NCBI RefSeq assembly: GCF_011038845.1
Contig: NZ_JAAKDW010000010.1
Span: forward strand, 62,001 to 126,000
From: Enterococcus sp. ZJ1622
GTDB taxonomy: Bacteria > Bacillota > Bacilli > Lactobacillales > Enterococcaceae
DNA length: 64,000 nt
Reading direction: 5' to 3'
Shown here: in pieces, positions 16,327 through 23,963 of the stretch
Layout of the letters: each line of letters starts with the position of its first letter
Position numbering within the stretch: the stretch's first letter is position 1
Notes under the pieces: generated by a model
What the model saw: only the letters and a program-made list of their open reading frames with translations
The model's database searches: none
Told to the model about the DNA's origin: nothing
Position numbers and translations under genes: made by a program

Positions 16327-17583
16327 TTAGTATAACCACTTGGTTGTATTTTTTAACTTCTGGATCAAGCTTGCTGCGCTGTCCGCGCAATCATCATGTT
16401 CGGCATTTTCTGTATAGTCCAGTATTTCCGAAAGATATTCGGGGTCGGTCTCTTCCAGCCACTTTATCTGGTTCCAATGTTTTCTCAAATAAGTAGAGAT
16501 TTTGAGGAATTTATTCATTGATTCATGATATTCGCTGACCAGCTGCCCTTTCTGACGTAACTGTTTCGCCAAGTAACCCTTGTCGCCATTCGTTTCCACG
16601 TAGATCGTCCCCGCTCGATAATGGGCTTGTGTGGCGATGATTTCACTGAGACAATCATCCACATGTTTTTTCCATTTTTTTCCATAACCGATGATACAGC
16701 CATCTTTTTGTTCTTTAAAAATAGTGAATGCTGTGCTGTCTTCACCGCCATACGAAGCATCTATATGGGCAAATCCGTGATAGATCAAGGAACGTTCGTC
16801 CGTGTATTCTGGACTGGAAAATAAGGATTCTTCGTCTGCGATATGTTTCAATTCATAGTTTGCAGCAAATAAGGAAGGAGACATCACCTGCTGTAGTTGC
16901 TGTCGCTGTTTCATATCGATCAATCCAGTCTGATAGCAATCGAATCGCTGGATATTCGGCATCATGCTGATCGCGTCTTCCTTGTGCCAAGGCGTGCCAG
17001 TATTGATGAAGCGTCCGCCACGGTTCTTGACATTTTGTAATTCCTGATACTGTAGCTTCGTTCGTTCACGTTCTGCCCGACTGATCCGATCTTTGATATT
17101 GACGATATCATCAGTGATGATAATATCTGCATGTTTCCCAGTTAATGATGCGCCGATGCCCATACCGACGAGTTGAGAAGTTCCTTTGATGGCTGTTTTC
17201 AAATTCGTATCGATTTCTGTCGAGGTCCCTTTCCGGATGACCAGCTGGATACCGTACAGCTTTTCGACAATCTCTCGAAAAGTCGGGCTTTGTAGGATCC
17301 TTGCTACTTGAAGGATGATCTCTGTCACATCCTTATCGGTTTTCCTTAAGAAAAGGATCATTTTATTCGGGAGAAGAACAAGGAGCAAAGCAATCGCTAC
17401 TGCGAGTGTCGTTGTTTTGTAAGATCCTCGATGTGCTAGCAGAGTCAAGTCTTCTGTATCGAATAAAAAGGCTCTTAACCATTCATTGTGTATTTTCTCC
17501 AAATCGGCAAATCCAGTTGATCGGGCAAATTCGATGGGCGTACCTTCGATTCGCATGAGCAATTTTTTCTGTTCTTCATTCAT
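16327..17583 (-). CDS. terminase large subunit
   Basis: 418 residues. An N-terminal ATPase has an atypical Walker A (LLAHRGSYKTTTLA, Lys and Thr kept), Walker B DIIITDDIV followed by a coupling INTGTP motif. The C-terminal RNase H-like nuclease shows acidic residues in HIDASYGGEDST, YVETNGDKG and HDDCADSAASL. It cuts and translocates DNA into the prohead. ATG 17583 lacks a strong ribosome site. Slightly short for TerL but with all motor and nuclease motifs, so probably functional. Confidence 0.9.
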   Translation of the reverse strand: MNEEQKKLLMRIEGTPIEFARSTGFADLEKIHNEWLRAFLFDTEDLTLLAHRGSYKTTTLAVAIALLLVLLPNKMILFLRKTDKDVTEIILQVARILQSPTFREIVEKLYGIQLVIRKGTSTEIDTNLKTAIKGTSQLVGMGIGASLTGKHADIIITDDIVNIKDRISRAERERTKLQYQELQNVKNRGGRFINTGTPWHKEDAISMMPNIQRFDCYQTGLIDMKQRQQLQQVMSPSLFAANYELKHIADEESLFSSPEYTDERSLIYHGFAHIDASYGGEDSTAFTIFKEQKDGCIIGYGKKWKKHVDDCLSEIIATQAHYRAGTIYVETNGDKGYLAKQLRQKGQLVSEYHESMNKFLKISTYLRKHWNQIKWLEETDPEYLSEILDYTENAEHDDCADSAASLIQKLKNTTKWLY

Positions 17584-17657
17584 GAACGATCACTGCTTTG
17601 AAAAAGTATTTTTTCTTTTTAACTAGATTTTCTTTCTTTATCGTCTCATCACCTCAT

Positions 17658-17777
17658 TTAGATAAATTGAAAAACAATGAGCTCGGCACCAGTTCGATCA
17701 TCATTGATTCGTGTGTGCTGCTCTTTATTTTTCGACAATATCATTATTGCATGGGGGCCTTCTCCTTTATCTCCCAT
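17658..17777 (-). CDS. possible 39-residue ORF between terminase genes
   Basis: MGDKGEGPHAIMILSKNKEQ begins 39 codons preceded by AAGGG, in the 229-bp gap between the terminase genes. No recognisable family; it may be chance or a remnant of a small phage gene. Confidence 0.25.
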   Translation of the reverse strand: MGDKGEGPHAIMILSKNKEQHTRINDDRTGAELIVFQFI

Positions 17778-17812
17778 TTATTTCCCTTTATTCGAAAAAA
17801 AGATAGAGTCTC

Positions 17813-18130
17813 TCATAATTCCAAATAACGGTACTGCCGTCCTTTTGGGTCATTACGCTTTGTTCTTGCGAAAGTATTCACAGTACCAGGTGTATAGTCG
17901 ACAACTCCTGCAATTTCTTTAGAAGTTCCCTTTGCGATGATTTTTTCTTTCCAATATACACCAATGATTTTAGCGCTTCGTCTGTTGTCTTTCGTCTGTG
18001 CCCATAATTTTTTTCCCAAACGGGTGACTTCGGTAACGACTTTCTCATCTTCTTCCCACTTCTCGTCATAAGTCAATTTCATGATTTGTTGCATCAGTGC
18101 TTCGTTTTCCGCATTTATCGATTTTCCCAT
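17813..18130 (-). CDS. putative terminase small subunit
   Basis: 105 residues. The N-terminal half is helical and charged; the C-terminal segment (ISxEIAGVV-like region KGTSKEIAGVVDYTPGTVNT) looks like a helix-turn-helix, as in small terminases that recognise packaging sites. Position immediately before TerL in the late operon is the main support. AGGTGG-type ribosome site upstream. It could instead be another small regulator such as an ArpU-like activator. Confidence 0.5.
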   Translation of the reverse strand: MGKSINAENEALMQQIMKLTYDEKWEEDEKVVTEVTRLGKKLWAQTKDNRRSAKIIGVYWKEKIIAKGTSKEIAGVVDYTPGTVNTFARTKRNDPKGRQYRYLEL

Positions 18131-18171
18131 TCTTCCACCTCTATTTTCTTGTTTTTATTTCTCGTGTGAAT

Positions 18172-18333
18172 TCAGCTAAATGGAGTATTTATAAAGTGAG
18201 TATCCATTTTCCATTTTGCTTCTTCCATCAAAAGATCAAGCTGATTTTCAGTTGCTCGTAGAATCAAATCATTGAATCGAGGCATGATACTTAAAAGAAA
18301 GGCTATTTTTTCTTCTTTTGTCATTGTAGTCAT
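18172..18333 (-). CDS. first small gene of the phage late operon, unknown function
   Basis: 53 residues, MTTMTKEEKIAFLLSIMPRF at the start and helical throughout (LRATENQLDLLMEEAKWKMD). AAGGGGTG precedes ATG. It is the first gene behind the consensus promoter at 18369-18397 and overlaps no other frame of interest. No family recognised; might be an antirepressor-like or packaging accessory peptide (inference only). Confidence 0.55.
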   Translation of the reverse strand: MTTMTKEEKIAFLLSIMPRFNDLILRATENQLDLLMEEAKWKMDTHFINTPFS

Positions 18334-18352
18334 AAACACCCCTTTATGTGTC

Positions 18353-18362
18353 GTAACGTTAC
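18353..18362. promoter_or_regulatory. operator half-site cluster O1 (GTAACGTTAC)
   Basis: A 10-bp perfect palindrome made of the same GTAAC/GTTAC arms as the other three sites but without the 5-bp spacer. It lies at the transcription start of the late promoter. GTTACATAT here and ATATGTAAC at 18372-18380 also form a 9-bp inverted repeat. Confidence 0.5.
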
Positions 18363-18368
18363 ATATCG

Positions 18369-18397
18369 ATTATATGTAACGATTAGTTACTTGTCAA
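18369..18397 (-). promoter_or_regulatory. consensus sigma-A promoter of the late operon
   Basis: On the minus strand TTGACA (18397-18392), exactly 17 bp, then TATAAT (18374-18369): both hexamers match the consensus perfectly. The operator at 18376-18390 fills the spacer, so repressor binding would block RNA polymerase directly. Confidence 0.85.
18376..18390. promoter_or_regulatory. operator O2, GTAAC-N5-GTTAC
   Basis: GTAACGATTAGTTAC, a dyad with 5-bp spacer lying between the -35 and -10 of the late promoter. Likely binding site of the XRE repressor encoded at 18483. Confidence 0.7.
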
Positions 18398-18404
18398 ACG
18401 AAAA

Positions 18405-18419
18405 GTAACGATTAGATAC
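18405..18419. promoter_or_regulatory. operator O3, GTAAC-N5-GATAC
   Basis: GTAACGATTAGATAC: same arm and same spacer as O2 with one mismatch in the right arm. Lies just upstream of the late -35. Confidence 0.6.
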
Positions 18420-18441
18420 ATTCATTTTAGTTTTTTGTTAA

Positions 18442-18456
18442 GTAACACTGTGTTAC
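18442..18456. promoter_or_regulatory. operator O4, GTAAC-N5-GTTAC
   Basis: GTAACACTGTGTTAC, perfect arms, immediately before a TACAAT sequence (18454-18459) that may be the repressor gene -10. Suggests autoregulation of the repressor. Confidence 0.6.
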
Positions 18457-18482
18457 AATATTAATGGAAAGTAGGTGTCGAG

Positions 18483-18854
18483 ATGTTTCCTCAAAGAATT
18501 AAGGAACTACGGCTGAAAAAAAAATTAACACAACAAGAGGTTGCTACTCACCTAGGTATTACCCGACCTGCTTATACCGCGTATGAGAGCGGGAAAAGAG
18601 AACCGGACTTCGCTATTCTTCAACGTCTGGCTGAACTATTTGATGTAACGACTGATTATCTGCTAGGTGCGAACCAAACACCTGATTGGGCCGATAAAGA
18701 TGATTTAGTTGAATTGGACAAGCTATTGGATTCCAATGTCAATATGGCATTCAATGGTGAGAATCTGACTGAAGAAGAAAAACAACGAGTAAAGGACGTC
18801 TTGACCGGTATCTTCTGGAAGATACGCAAGCAGGATAAAGACAAAGAGATGTGA
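18483..18854 (+). CDS. XRE-family phage repressor
   Basis: 123 residues. Residues about 4-60 form a Cro/C1 HTH (RIKELRLKKKLTQQEVATHLGITRPAYTAYESGKREPD) followed by LAELFDVTTDYLLG. The C-terminal 60 residues are acidic and helical (DDLVELDKLLDSNVNMAFNG..LTEEEKQRVKDVL) and probably mediate dimerisation. No LexA/CI-type Ser-Lys autocleavage domain; induction likely depends on the adjacent metallopeptidase, as in ImmR/ImmA and PBSX-type systems. Divergent from the late operon across four operator-like dyads. Confidence 0.9.
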   Translation: MFPQRIKELRLKKKLTQQEVATHLGITRPAYTAYESGKREPDFAILQRLAELFDVTTDYLLGANQTPDWADKDDLVELDKLLDSNVNMAFNGENLTEEEKQRVKDVLTGIFWKIRKQDKDKEM

Positions 18855-18859
18855 TAATT

Positions 18860-19288
18860 ATGGAAATGGATACGATCGAATTAGTCGCAACTATCAGGCG
18901 CAGATTTGAAACCGCTAACCCTTTTGCTATCTGCGAAAAATTAGGTATTGAAATCATGTATGTCCCTTTTTTAGAAAATCCAAAGGGGCAGTTTCAAGAG
19001 GTCTTAGGTCGGCCGATCATTTTTCTCAATGAAGCGCTGAAATTCAGTGAGGAACGTTTTTATGTATGCGCGCATGAGCTTGGACATGCCCTTTTCCATC
19101 AAGGGATGTCAAGCTACTATGTGTCGAATCAAAAATCACGAAGCAAATCTGAAAGTGAAGCAAACTGCTTTGCAACAAACCTGATCGTCTCTTTATATAA
19201 AGAAGACTATCAGACCTATCCTAGAAAAGTAGATGAATTGAGAAATCTTTATGGACTTCCAGATTCTTCGTATCGATTTCTGATTTAA
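18860..19288 (+). CDS. ImmA/IrrE-type zinc metallopeptidase (anti-repressor)
   Basis: 142 residues from ATG 18860; a GTG at 18851 overlapping the repressor stop is an alternative start. The HEXXH motif is CAHELGHALFH, with a following SESEANCFATNL that supplies the third ligand. The family (ImmA of ICEBs1, XkdA of PBSX) cleaves the cognate XRE repressor after DNA damage or signalling, switching on the element. Here it is translationally adjacent to the repressor, so it most likely cleaves it. Confidence 0.9.
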   Translation: MEMDTIELVATIRRRFETANPFAICEKLGIEIMYVPFLENPKGQFQEVLGRPIIFLNEALKFSEERFYVCAHELGHALFHQGMSSYYVSNQKSRSKSESEANCFATNLIVSLYKEDYQTYPRKVDELRNLYGLPDSSYRFLI

Positions 19289-19482
19289 GTCGCTTTATCT
19301 GTTATTTGTCAGACAATAATCGTTATACTATCTCACTTTGTTTTATCCCTATCATTCTTTGTTCCTTTGCTTAAACAATTCTTAATTAGAGATATGTTGA
19401 GCTTTGTGGTATACTAGTATTTGGAATTTCGTTATCAACATCTCGTTGCCTTTCGTTATGAAACAAAGAAAGGAGAATGACT

Positions 19483-19632
19483 ATGACATTCTATAACAAA
19501 GAATTACAGTATCGTGTAACCTTGAATACAGATCTGAATCTATTTATCGTTTTTGACAAAAAAGATTCTAATCGTGTAGCGACAGGCGTAACGATCGAAC
19601 AAGCAGTTCAAGAATTGAAAAAATCCGCATAG
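19483..19632 (+). CDS. small conserved-looking protein, unknown function
   Basis: 49 residues, starting MTFYNKELQYRVTLNTDLNL, then VFDKKDSNRVATGVTIEQAV and LKKSA. AAAGGAG lies 8 bases before ATG, and a TGG-TATACT extended -10 about 70 bp upstream. A terminator follows at 19681. The compact transcription unit argues that it is real. It borders the prophage-like element but looks chromosomal. Confidence 0.6.
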   Translation: MTFYNKELQYRVTLNTDLNLFIVFDKKDSNRVATGVTIEQAVQELKKSA

Positions 19633-19680
19633 GAGTGAAACTCTCACATGAACGATTGCAGTTCTGATACTCTTTGAAAG

Positions 19681-19711
19681 CACCTGCTGGACGAAACAGT
19701 AGGTGTTTTTT
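19681..19711 (+). terminator. terminator of the 49-residue gene
   Basis: CACCTGCTG and CAGTAGGTG pair (one G-U) around GACGAAA, followed by six T. Confidence 0.8.
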
Positions 19712-19840
19712 GTGTCTTCTGCCCCTCTTTTTCCCGCCATTTTATCTAGAATGCTTTGGAAATCTGCCTCTGTTAACCAAAAATAACAATTTATCAACTA
19801 AAAAATATCTTTTATCCACATAAAAAAGCAAAAAAAACAA

Positions 19841-19870
19841 TTGTTAGCTCCTATATATAAGTGTTATAAT
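19841..19870 (+). promoter_or_regulatory. promoter of the Ltp-like gene, with long leader
   Basis: TTGTTA, 18 bp, TATAAT. The first start codon is at 20109, so the transcript would carry a leader of roughly 230 bases with a direct ATCTATATC repeat near its 5' end. Apart from this promoter and leader, the 19712-20108 gap shows nothing. Confidence 0.6.
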
Positions 19871-20108
19871 AAATTTCTGAAAGCGCATCTATATCAGAAT
19901 TGATCTATATCTGAAAAAGTGAAGAACAACACATAGACTGAAGAATCATTTATTTTTTTGATACATACTTGAACACCCAGCTCCTATTTATATAACTTTT
20001 CAAAAGATAGAAAATAAACATCTTATCCATCGCTTCTCTCGAACATTTTGGCGACTACTCCTACCTGCCATCAAGTGGGAGCAAATTTATTTTATTTTGG
20101 AGGCAAAA

Positions 20109-20855
20109 ATGGGTAAAAAAGTGTTAGGGGAAGATGGAAAGTATTATAAAGTAAAGAAACCTTTCTATAAAAAAGTTTGGTTTTGGGTACTAGTGATTGT
20201 GGTCATCGCAATCGGCGGGTCTTTGAATGGCGAGGAAAAAGGCGCCGCGTCAAAAGACAAAGAAAATGAAACAGCTAAAGTCAAAAATACTGATACAAGC
20301 ACTGCAAGCACAGTTCCTGAAAGTTCAGTTAGTTCAGTTTCTGAAACAGTCAAATCCGAAACAACTGTTTCCACGACTGTAGAAACAGTCGAGAAGGTTC
20401 CAACTGAATATAAATCAGCTTTGAACAAAGGAAAATCTTATGCTAAAACGATGCATATGTCCAAACAAGGCGTATACGATCAATTGACTTCAGAATATGG
20501 AGAAAGTTTTGCTCCCGAAGCTGCTCAATATGCGATTGACAATCTGTCTACTGATTGGAACGCGAACGCTTTGGCTAAAGCAGAAAGCTACTCTGATACG
20601 ATGAACATGTCTAAACAAGGAATTTTCGATCAGCTGACTTCAGAAGCAGGTGAACGTTTTACTGCGGAAGAAGCACAATACGCAATCGACAATCTAAAAG
20701 CTGATTATAATAAGAATGCTTTGGCTAAAGCAAAGAGTTATCAAGAACAAATGTCGATGTCACCTGATGCGATCAGGGATCAACTGACTTCAGCAGCTGG
20801 TGAACAATTCACACCTGAAGAAGCTGATTATGCAGTTCAGCATCTGAATGAGTAA
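20109..20855 (+). CDS. Ltp-family membrane protein (superinfection exclusion-like)
   Basis: 248 residues from ATG 20109 (GGAGGC upstream; a TTG start at 20097 is less likely). One membrane segment (about 23-38, VWFWVLVIVVIAIGG) anchors a Thr/Ser/Lys-rich stalk and three C-terminal repeats of about 48 residues, each with Y..ALxKxxSYxxxMxMS, I/VxDQLTS..GE.F and EAxYAIDNL. These are Lipoprotein_Ltp repeats; in streptococcal phage TP-J34, Ltp blocks DNA injection by related phages. There is no lipobox Cys here. It sits 0.8 kb from the prophage-like element. Confidence 0.8.
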   Translation: MGKKVLGEDGKYYKVKKPFYKKVWFWVLVIVVIAIGGSLNGEEKGAASKDKENETAKVKNTDTSTASTVPESSVSSVSETVKSETTVSTTVETVEKVPTEYKSALNKGKSYAKTMHMSKQGVYDQLTSEYGESFAPEAAQYAIDNLSTDWNANALAKAESYSDTMNMSKQGIFDQLTSEAGERFTAEEAQYAIDNLKADYNKNALAKAKSYQEQMSMSPDAIRDQLTSAAGEQFTPEEADYAVQHLNE

Positions 20856-20878
20856 TTTCTTACTATGAAAAACGAAGA

Positions 20879-20910
20879 AGCCGGTTATCTATAAGAATCG
20901 GCTATCTTCT
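20879..20910 (+). terminator. terminator after Ltp-like gene
   Basis: AGCCGGTT (20879-20886) and AATCGGCT (20896-20903) pair with one G-U, followed by T-rich sequence. Confidence 0.6.
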
Positions 20911-20984
20911 ATTTTTCTATCTTCTTATCCAGCAATCGATGCAGTGTAGACAAATAAAATGACTTTTAAATGGAGGGTAAAAAA

Positions 20985-21422
20985 ATGGCATTATTCGGAA
21001 ACATCGTTCAAGGCGCTTTAGGGAATTATTCAGAAAAAACGCCCCAAGAATTGACACAGGAATATGGCGGTTATTTATTTGACAACGAAGAGATCACTAT
21101 GGGGTATCAATTAATCAGAGATGCCCTGATCTTCACGAACCATCGGATCATTTTTGTAGACAAACAAGGCGCAACAGGCAAAAAAACTGCTTTTCGTTCC
21201 ATCCATCTCGATTCGATCGTAGAAGTGGAAATGGAGACGGCCGGCACGGGATTAGACGACAGTGAAATTACAATCACTTATCTGACTAATGTATTCCAAC
21301 GTTCGAATAACGAAAGCCATCTGACGCATAAATTCGAATTTCCGAAAAAAACAGACATTCTTCCTTTATACCGCTATCTAGGAAACGTCAGTATGACGAA
21401 TAGAGAAAGAATCAACCATTAA
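20985..21422 (+). CDS. bacterial PH-domain protein
   Basis: 145 residues from ATG 20985 (GGAGGG upstream; the frame opens at 20970). Contains EEITMGYQLIRDALIFTNHRIIFVDKQGATGKKTAFRSI and HLDSIVEVEMETAG with a FEFPKKTDI end: the bPH (PF08000-type) fold common in Firmicutes, function unknown. No membrane segment. Monocistronic with its own strong terminator. Confidence 0.85.
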   Translation: MALFGNIVQGALGNYSEKTPQELTQEYGGYLFDNEEITMGYQLIRDALIFTNHRIIFVDKQGATGKKTAFRSIHLDSIVEVEMETAGTGLDDSEITITYLTNVFQRSNNESHLTHKFEFPKKTDILPLYRYLGNVSMTNRERINH

Positions 21423-21430
21423 AGAACACA

Positions 21431-21476
21431 AAAAATTTGCGAAACAGTTGATCGACACTGTCTCGCAATTTTTTTA
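21431..21476. terminator. bidirectional terminator between PH-domain gene and uxuA
   Basis: TTGCGAAACAGT and ACTGTCTCGCAA pair with one mismatch, flanked by A run and T run, so it can end both the plus-strand PH gene and the minus-strand PTS/uxuA operon. Confidence 0.85.
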
Positions 21477-21483
21477 TCTATCA

Positions 21484-22560
21484 CTATGCTCTGTTTTGGT
21501 TTTGTACTTTAACCGCCTCATAAAGTCCCTGGAGATAAGCAATCCCCAATGCTCTGTCATATAGTCCATAACCTGGCATCGCCACTTCTCCCCAAATCGT
21601 ACGACCATGATCTGGCCGGATCGGTCCATCAAACCCGGATTCTACTAGCGCCTTCATGATGGCATACATATCTAGGGAGCCTTCCGATGATAAATGAGCG
21701 GTTTCTTTGAACTTTCGATCGCCTAGGAAAAGGACATTCCTGAAATGGACAAAATTGATTCTGTCCCCCACCTCTCGGATCATTTCAACCAAATCGTTTT
21801 TCGGATCTGCTCCTAGTGAACCTGTACAGAAAGTCAGACCGTTGTATGGAGAATCAACAGCAGTCAGGATTCTTTTTAGATCCGTCAAATTTTTCGTGAT
21901 GCGGGGCAACCCAAAGATCTCCCATGGTGGATCATCTGGATGGATAGCCATTTTCACGTCCATTTCTTCACAGACAGGAATGATTTTTCTTAGAAAATAA
22001 GTCAGATTTTCGAATAACTTCTCTTCTGTGACCCCATCGTACAGCTCGATCAGCGAATTGAATTTTTTTAGTCGTTCTTCTTCCCACCCTGGTAGTTTGA
22101 ACCCTTTTGACTGACTATGGATCAATTGGTACATCTCACCAGGTGCCATTTTCTCTACTACTTGCTGATCGTACATCAGCGAGAAGCTGCCATCTTGATT
22201 CTGATAAAAAAGATCAGTCTTCGCCCAGCCGAATATCGGTTTGAAACTATAGCAGATCAGATGAACGCCGCATCTCGACAGATTCTTGATCGTTTGGATA
22301 TAGTGATCGATATAGAAATCTCTGTCCTTTGTTCCTGCTTTGATCGCGTCATGTATCGCAACACTTTCTATCCCTAGAAGTTCTAATCCCTGCTGCTCGA
22401 TCGACTCTTTCAGTTCTTGTATTTCTGCGATTTCCCACACATCTCCTGGCATCTTTGTCAGCAATGTCCCGATGATCCCATTGATGCCTGGGATCTGCCG
22501 GATATTTTCTAGCGGGATCGAGTCACCTTTTTCACCATACCATCTAAAACCCCATTTCAT
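21484..22560 (-). CDS. uxuA: mannonate dehydratase
   Basis: 358 residues from ATG 22560 (GAGGCGGAG upstream; frame open to 22635), the normal UxuA length. TIM-barrel family motifs: MKWGFRWYGE, CYSFKPIFGWAKTDL, MAIHPDDPPWEIFGLPRI, FCTGSLGADPKND, VHFRNV and DGPIRPDHGRTIWGE with the metal-binding His/Asp. Converts D-mannonate to 2-keto-3-deoxygluconate (EC 4.2.1.8) in hexuronate catabolism. Last gene of the PTS operon; its partner enzymes (uxuB, kdgK, kdgA) are not in the window. Confidence 0.95.
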   Translation of the reverse strand: MKWGFRWYGEKGDSIPLENIRQIPGINGIIGTLLTKMPGDVWEIAEIQELKESIEQQGLELLGIESVAIHDAIKAGTKDRDFYIDHYIQTIKNLSRCGVHLICYSFKPIFGWAKTDLFYQNQDGSFSLMYDQQVVEKMAPGEMYQLIHSQSKGFKLPGWEEERLKKFNSLIELYDGVTEEKLFENLTYFLRKIIPVCEEMDVKMAIHPDDPPWEIFGLPRITKNLTDLKRILTAVDSPYNGLTFCTGSLGADPKNDLVEMIREVGDRINFVHFRNVLFLGDRKFKETAHLSSEGSLDMYAIMKALVESGFDGPIRPDHGRTIWGEVAMPGYGLYDRALGIAYLQGLYEAVKVQNQNRA

Positions 22561-22576
22561 TTTCTCCGCCTCTTTC

Positions 22577-23020
22577 TTAAAATTCTTCTTCAAGCTCCTC
22601 TTCCTCTTCAGCCTGATTCTGCCAGACACTGACACTCGCTGTCCCTTGGGCTGAAATCTGCTGAACTGCTTCTTCGATCGGCGAATGCAGCAGCTGGTGA
22701 TTGATCGCTTCTATCAGCATCGGCAGATTGACGCCACTGATCACATAAATAGCTTCTTCGAGTTCTTCACTCAATTCATTTGAAGCTAAAAGCGACTGAT
22801 TGTAGGGGCTAGCACTAAGCATGTCAGCAAATACGATCACACCTTCACCTTGAGCTGTCTGTTGTATCTTTTCTTTGAGTTTCTCTCCCAGTTTCTGGAC
22901 ATCCTCTCCTTGTTTCAACTGGATGGTTTCGATCTGGCTTGCTGTTCCGAGAATCACTTCTGCTGCATCTTTTAAGCCTGTACTCAATTCGCCATGTGTG
23001 GCAATAACGATTCCTATCAT
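22577..23020 (-). CDS. PTS mannose-family EIIA component
   Basis: 147 residues from ATG 23020 (AAAGGAG). MIGIVIATHGELSTGLKDAAE carries the phosphorylatable His10 of EIIA-Man type domains; VIVFADMLSASPYNQSL and AIYVISGVNLPML follow the family. The C-terminus ends in a very acidic tail (EEEEELEEEF). Cytoplasmic; accepts phosphate from HPr and passes it to EIIB. Separate from EIIB, as in the enterococcal gluconate PTS. Confidence 0.92.
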   Translation of the reverse strand: MIGIVIATHGELSTGLKDAAEVILGTASQIETIQLKQGEDVQKLGEKLKEKIQQTAQGEGVIVFADMLSASPYNQSLLASNELSEELEEAIYVISGVNLPMLIEAINHQLLHSPIEEAVQQISAQGTASVSVWQNQAEEEEELEEEF

Positions 23021-23036
23021 TTGTTTCTCCTTTCCG

Positions 23037-23909
23037 TCAACTGAATAGTTCGAGTATCTCTTCCATATGACCAAGATCCATCGATTTTCGTTTCAAGTCT
23101 TTCTTTGACAGATAATATGCGTGCGTCTGTTCATCGACCCTTGCGCTATAGATATAATTGATCCGATTGACTGGCAGACCTTTCTTATTGTTTGCTGTTT
23201 GATCTTCTTTCTCTGAAAAATAATTGCCTTCATATCGAAGCGGGGCATTCGCTCCTACTGAATCTAGAAAAAAGAACTGGCAAGTCTTTTTGGCCGAGTC
23301 TCTGATCACTTGCAGCCCTTCATCGCCATAACAGCCTTCATCAATAAAGGCATAAGCAATGGAAGGATCTTCAAGACGATCGATCATTTTCAACATCGTC
23401 AAAATGGAAGACGTGTTTCTTACTGCGGTCTGCTTATTGGATAATCCTCGAGCTGTTTTCCCAAAAAAGTAGAAGTAAATGCCGAACAAACAGGCAAAAA
23501 GGATCGTTTGCGTAGAAAAGAATGCCATATCCGATCGACTGCTCCTCATATAAATGACCGTCCCAATGATACCTGCTGAGATCAAAAGAACGATTCCGAG
23601 TATAAGTGAAAAAAGTGTCTGGTTCCGCTGTCCTTTTCGATCGAAAAATCGATACTTCCCTATATGCTTCAGAGGAGTGTCGTAATAAGTACAGATGATT
23701 TTATCTGCATTCTCAATGTCCCCCACGTAGACATTTCTTGAATGGTAATTCGCATAGTTATAAGCGACAACATTCACATCCTCGCGTATGGCATAAAGGT
23801 CCGTGAACAAAGCAGAAAGAAATCGCTGTTTATTTTTCTTCGTTCTTCTGGTCCGATAGACAAAACTATAGCGGAATAACCAGTCTTGAAATTTTTCATC
23901 TTTCTGCAT
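23037..23909 (-). CDS. membrane protein of the PTS operon, possibly a degenerate M28-like hydrolase
   Basis: 290 residues from ATG 23909 (AAAGGAAG at 7-base spacing). A soluble N-terminal part (about 1-90) with VVAYNYANYHSRNVYVGD and KIICTYYDTP is followed by two membrane helices (about 97-115 and 130-148), then a domain with YAFIDEGCYGDEGLQVIRDS and FFFLDSVGA. The order (T.YDTP, FIDEG..GD) recalls M28 aminopeptidase metal sites, but ligands seem incomplete. Function unknown. Placement between EIIB and EIIA implies a role in uptake or processing of the substrate. Confidence 0.75.
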   Translation of the reverse strand: MQKDEKFQDWLFRYSFVYRTRRTKKNKQRFLSALFTDLYAIREDVNVVAYNYANYHSRNVYVGDIENADKIICTYYDTPLKHIGKYRFFDRKGQRNQTLFSLILGIVLLISAGIIGTVIYMRSSRSDMAFFSTQTILFACLFGIYFYFFGKTARGLSNKQTAVRNTSSILTMLKMIDRLEDPSIAYAFIDEGCYGDEGLQVIRDSAKKTCQFFFLDSVGANAPLRYEGNYFSEKEDQTANNKKGLPVNRINYIYSARVDEQTHAYYLSKKDLKRKSMDLGHMEEILELFS

Positions 23910-23963
23910 GTGGAATCTTCCTTTCATCTCCATTGGTTCTAAGATTATTATTTCCGTGTGATC

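Larger units (their letters stand above)
3168..19288. mobile_element. compact prophage-like element (structural, lysis and regulatory genes only)
   Basis: A minus-strand late operon runs from a putative small terminase (18130) through large terminase, portal, scaffold, capsid, connectors and tail to tail tip, holins and endolysin (3168). It is controlled from an operator region at 18353-18456 with a divergent repressor and metallopeptidase. I found no integrase, excisionase, replication, recombination or att sequence. At about 16 kb it is far smaller than a typical siphovirus. The xre plus metallopeptidase pair next to the late operon parallels B. subtilis PBSX (xre/xkdA). It could be a tailocin/GTA-like domesticated element or a deleted prophage. 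Confidence 0.8.

Noticed and set aside
17598..17922. Plus-strand ORFs over the terminase gap
   Set aside because: Antisense shadows without ribosome sites in a minus-strand operon.
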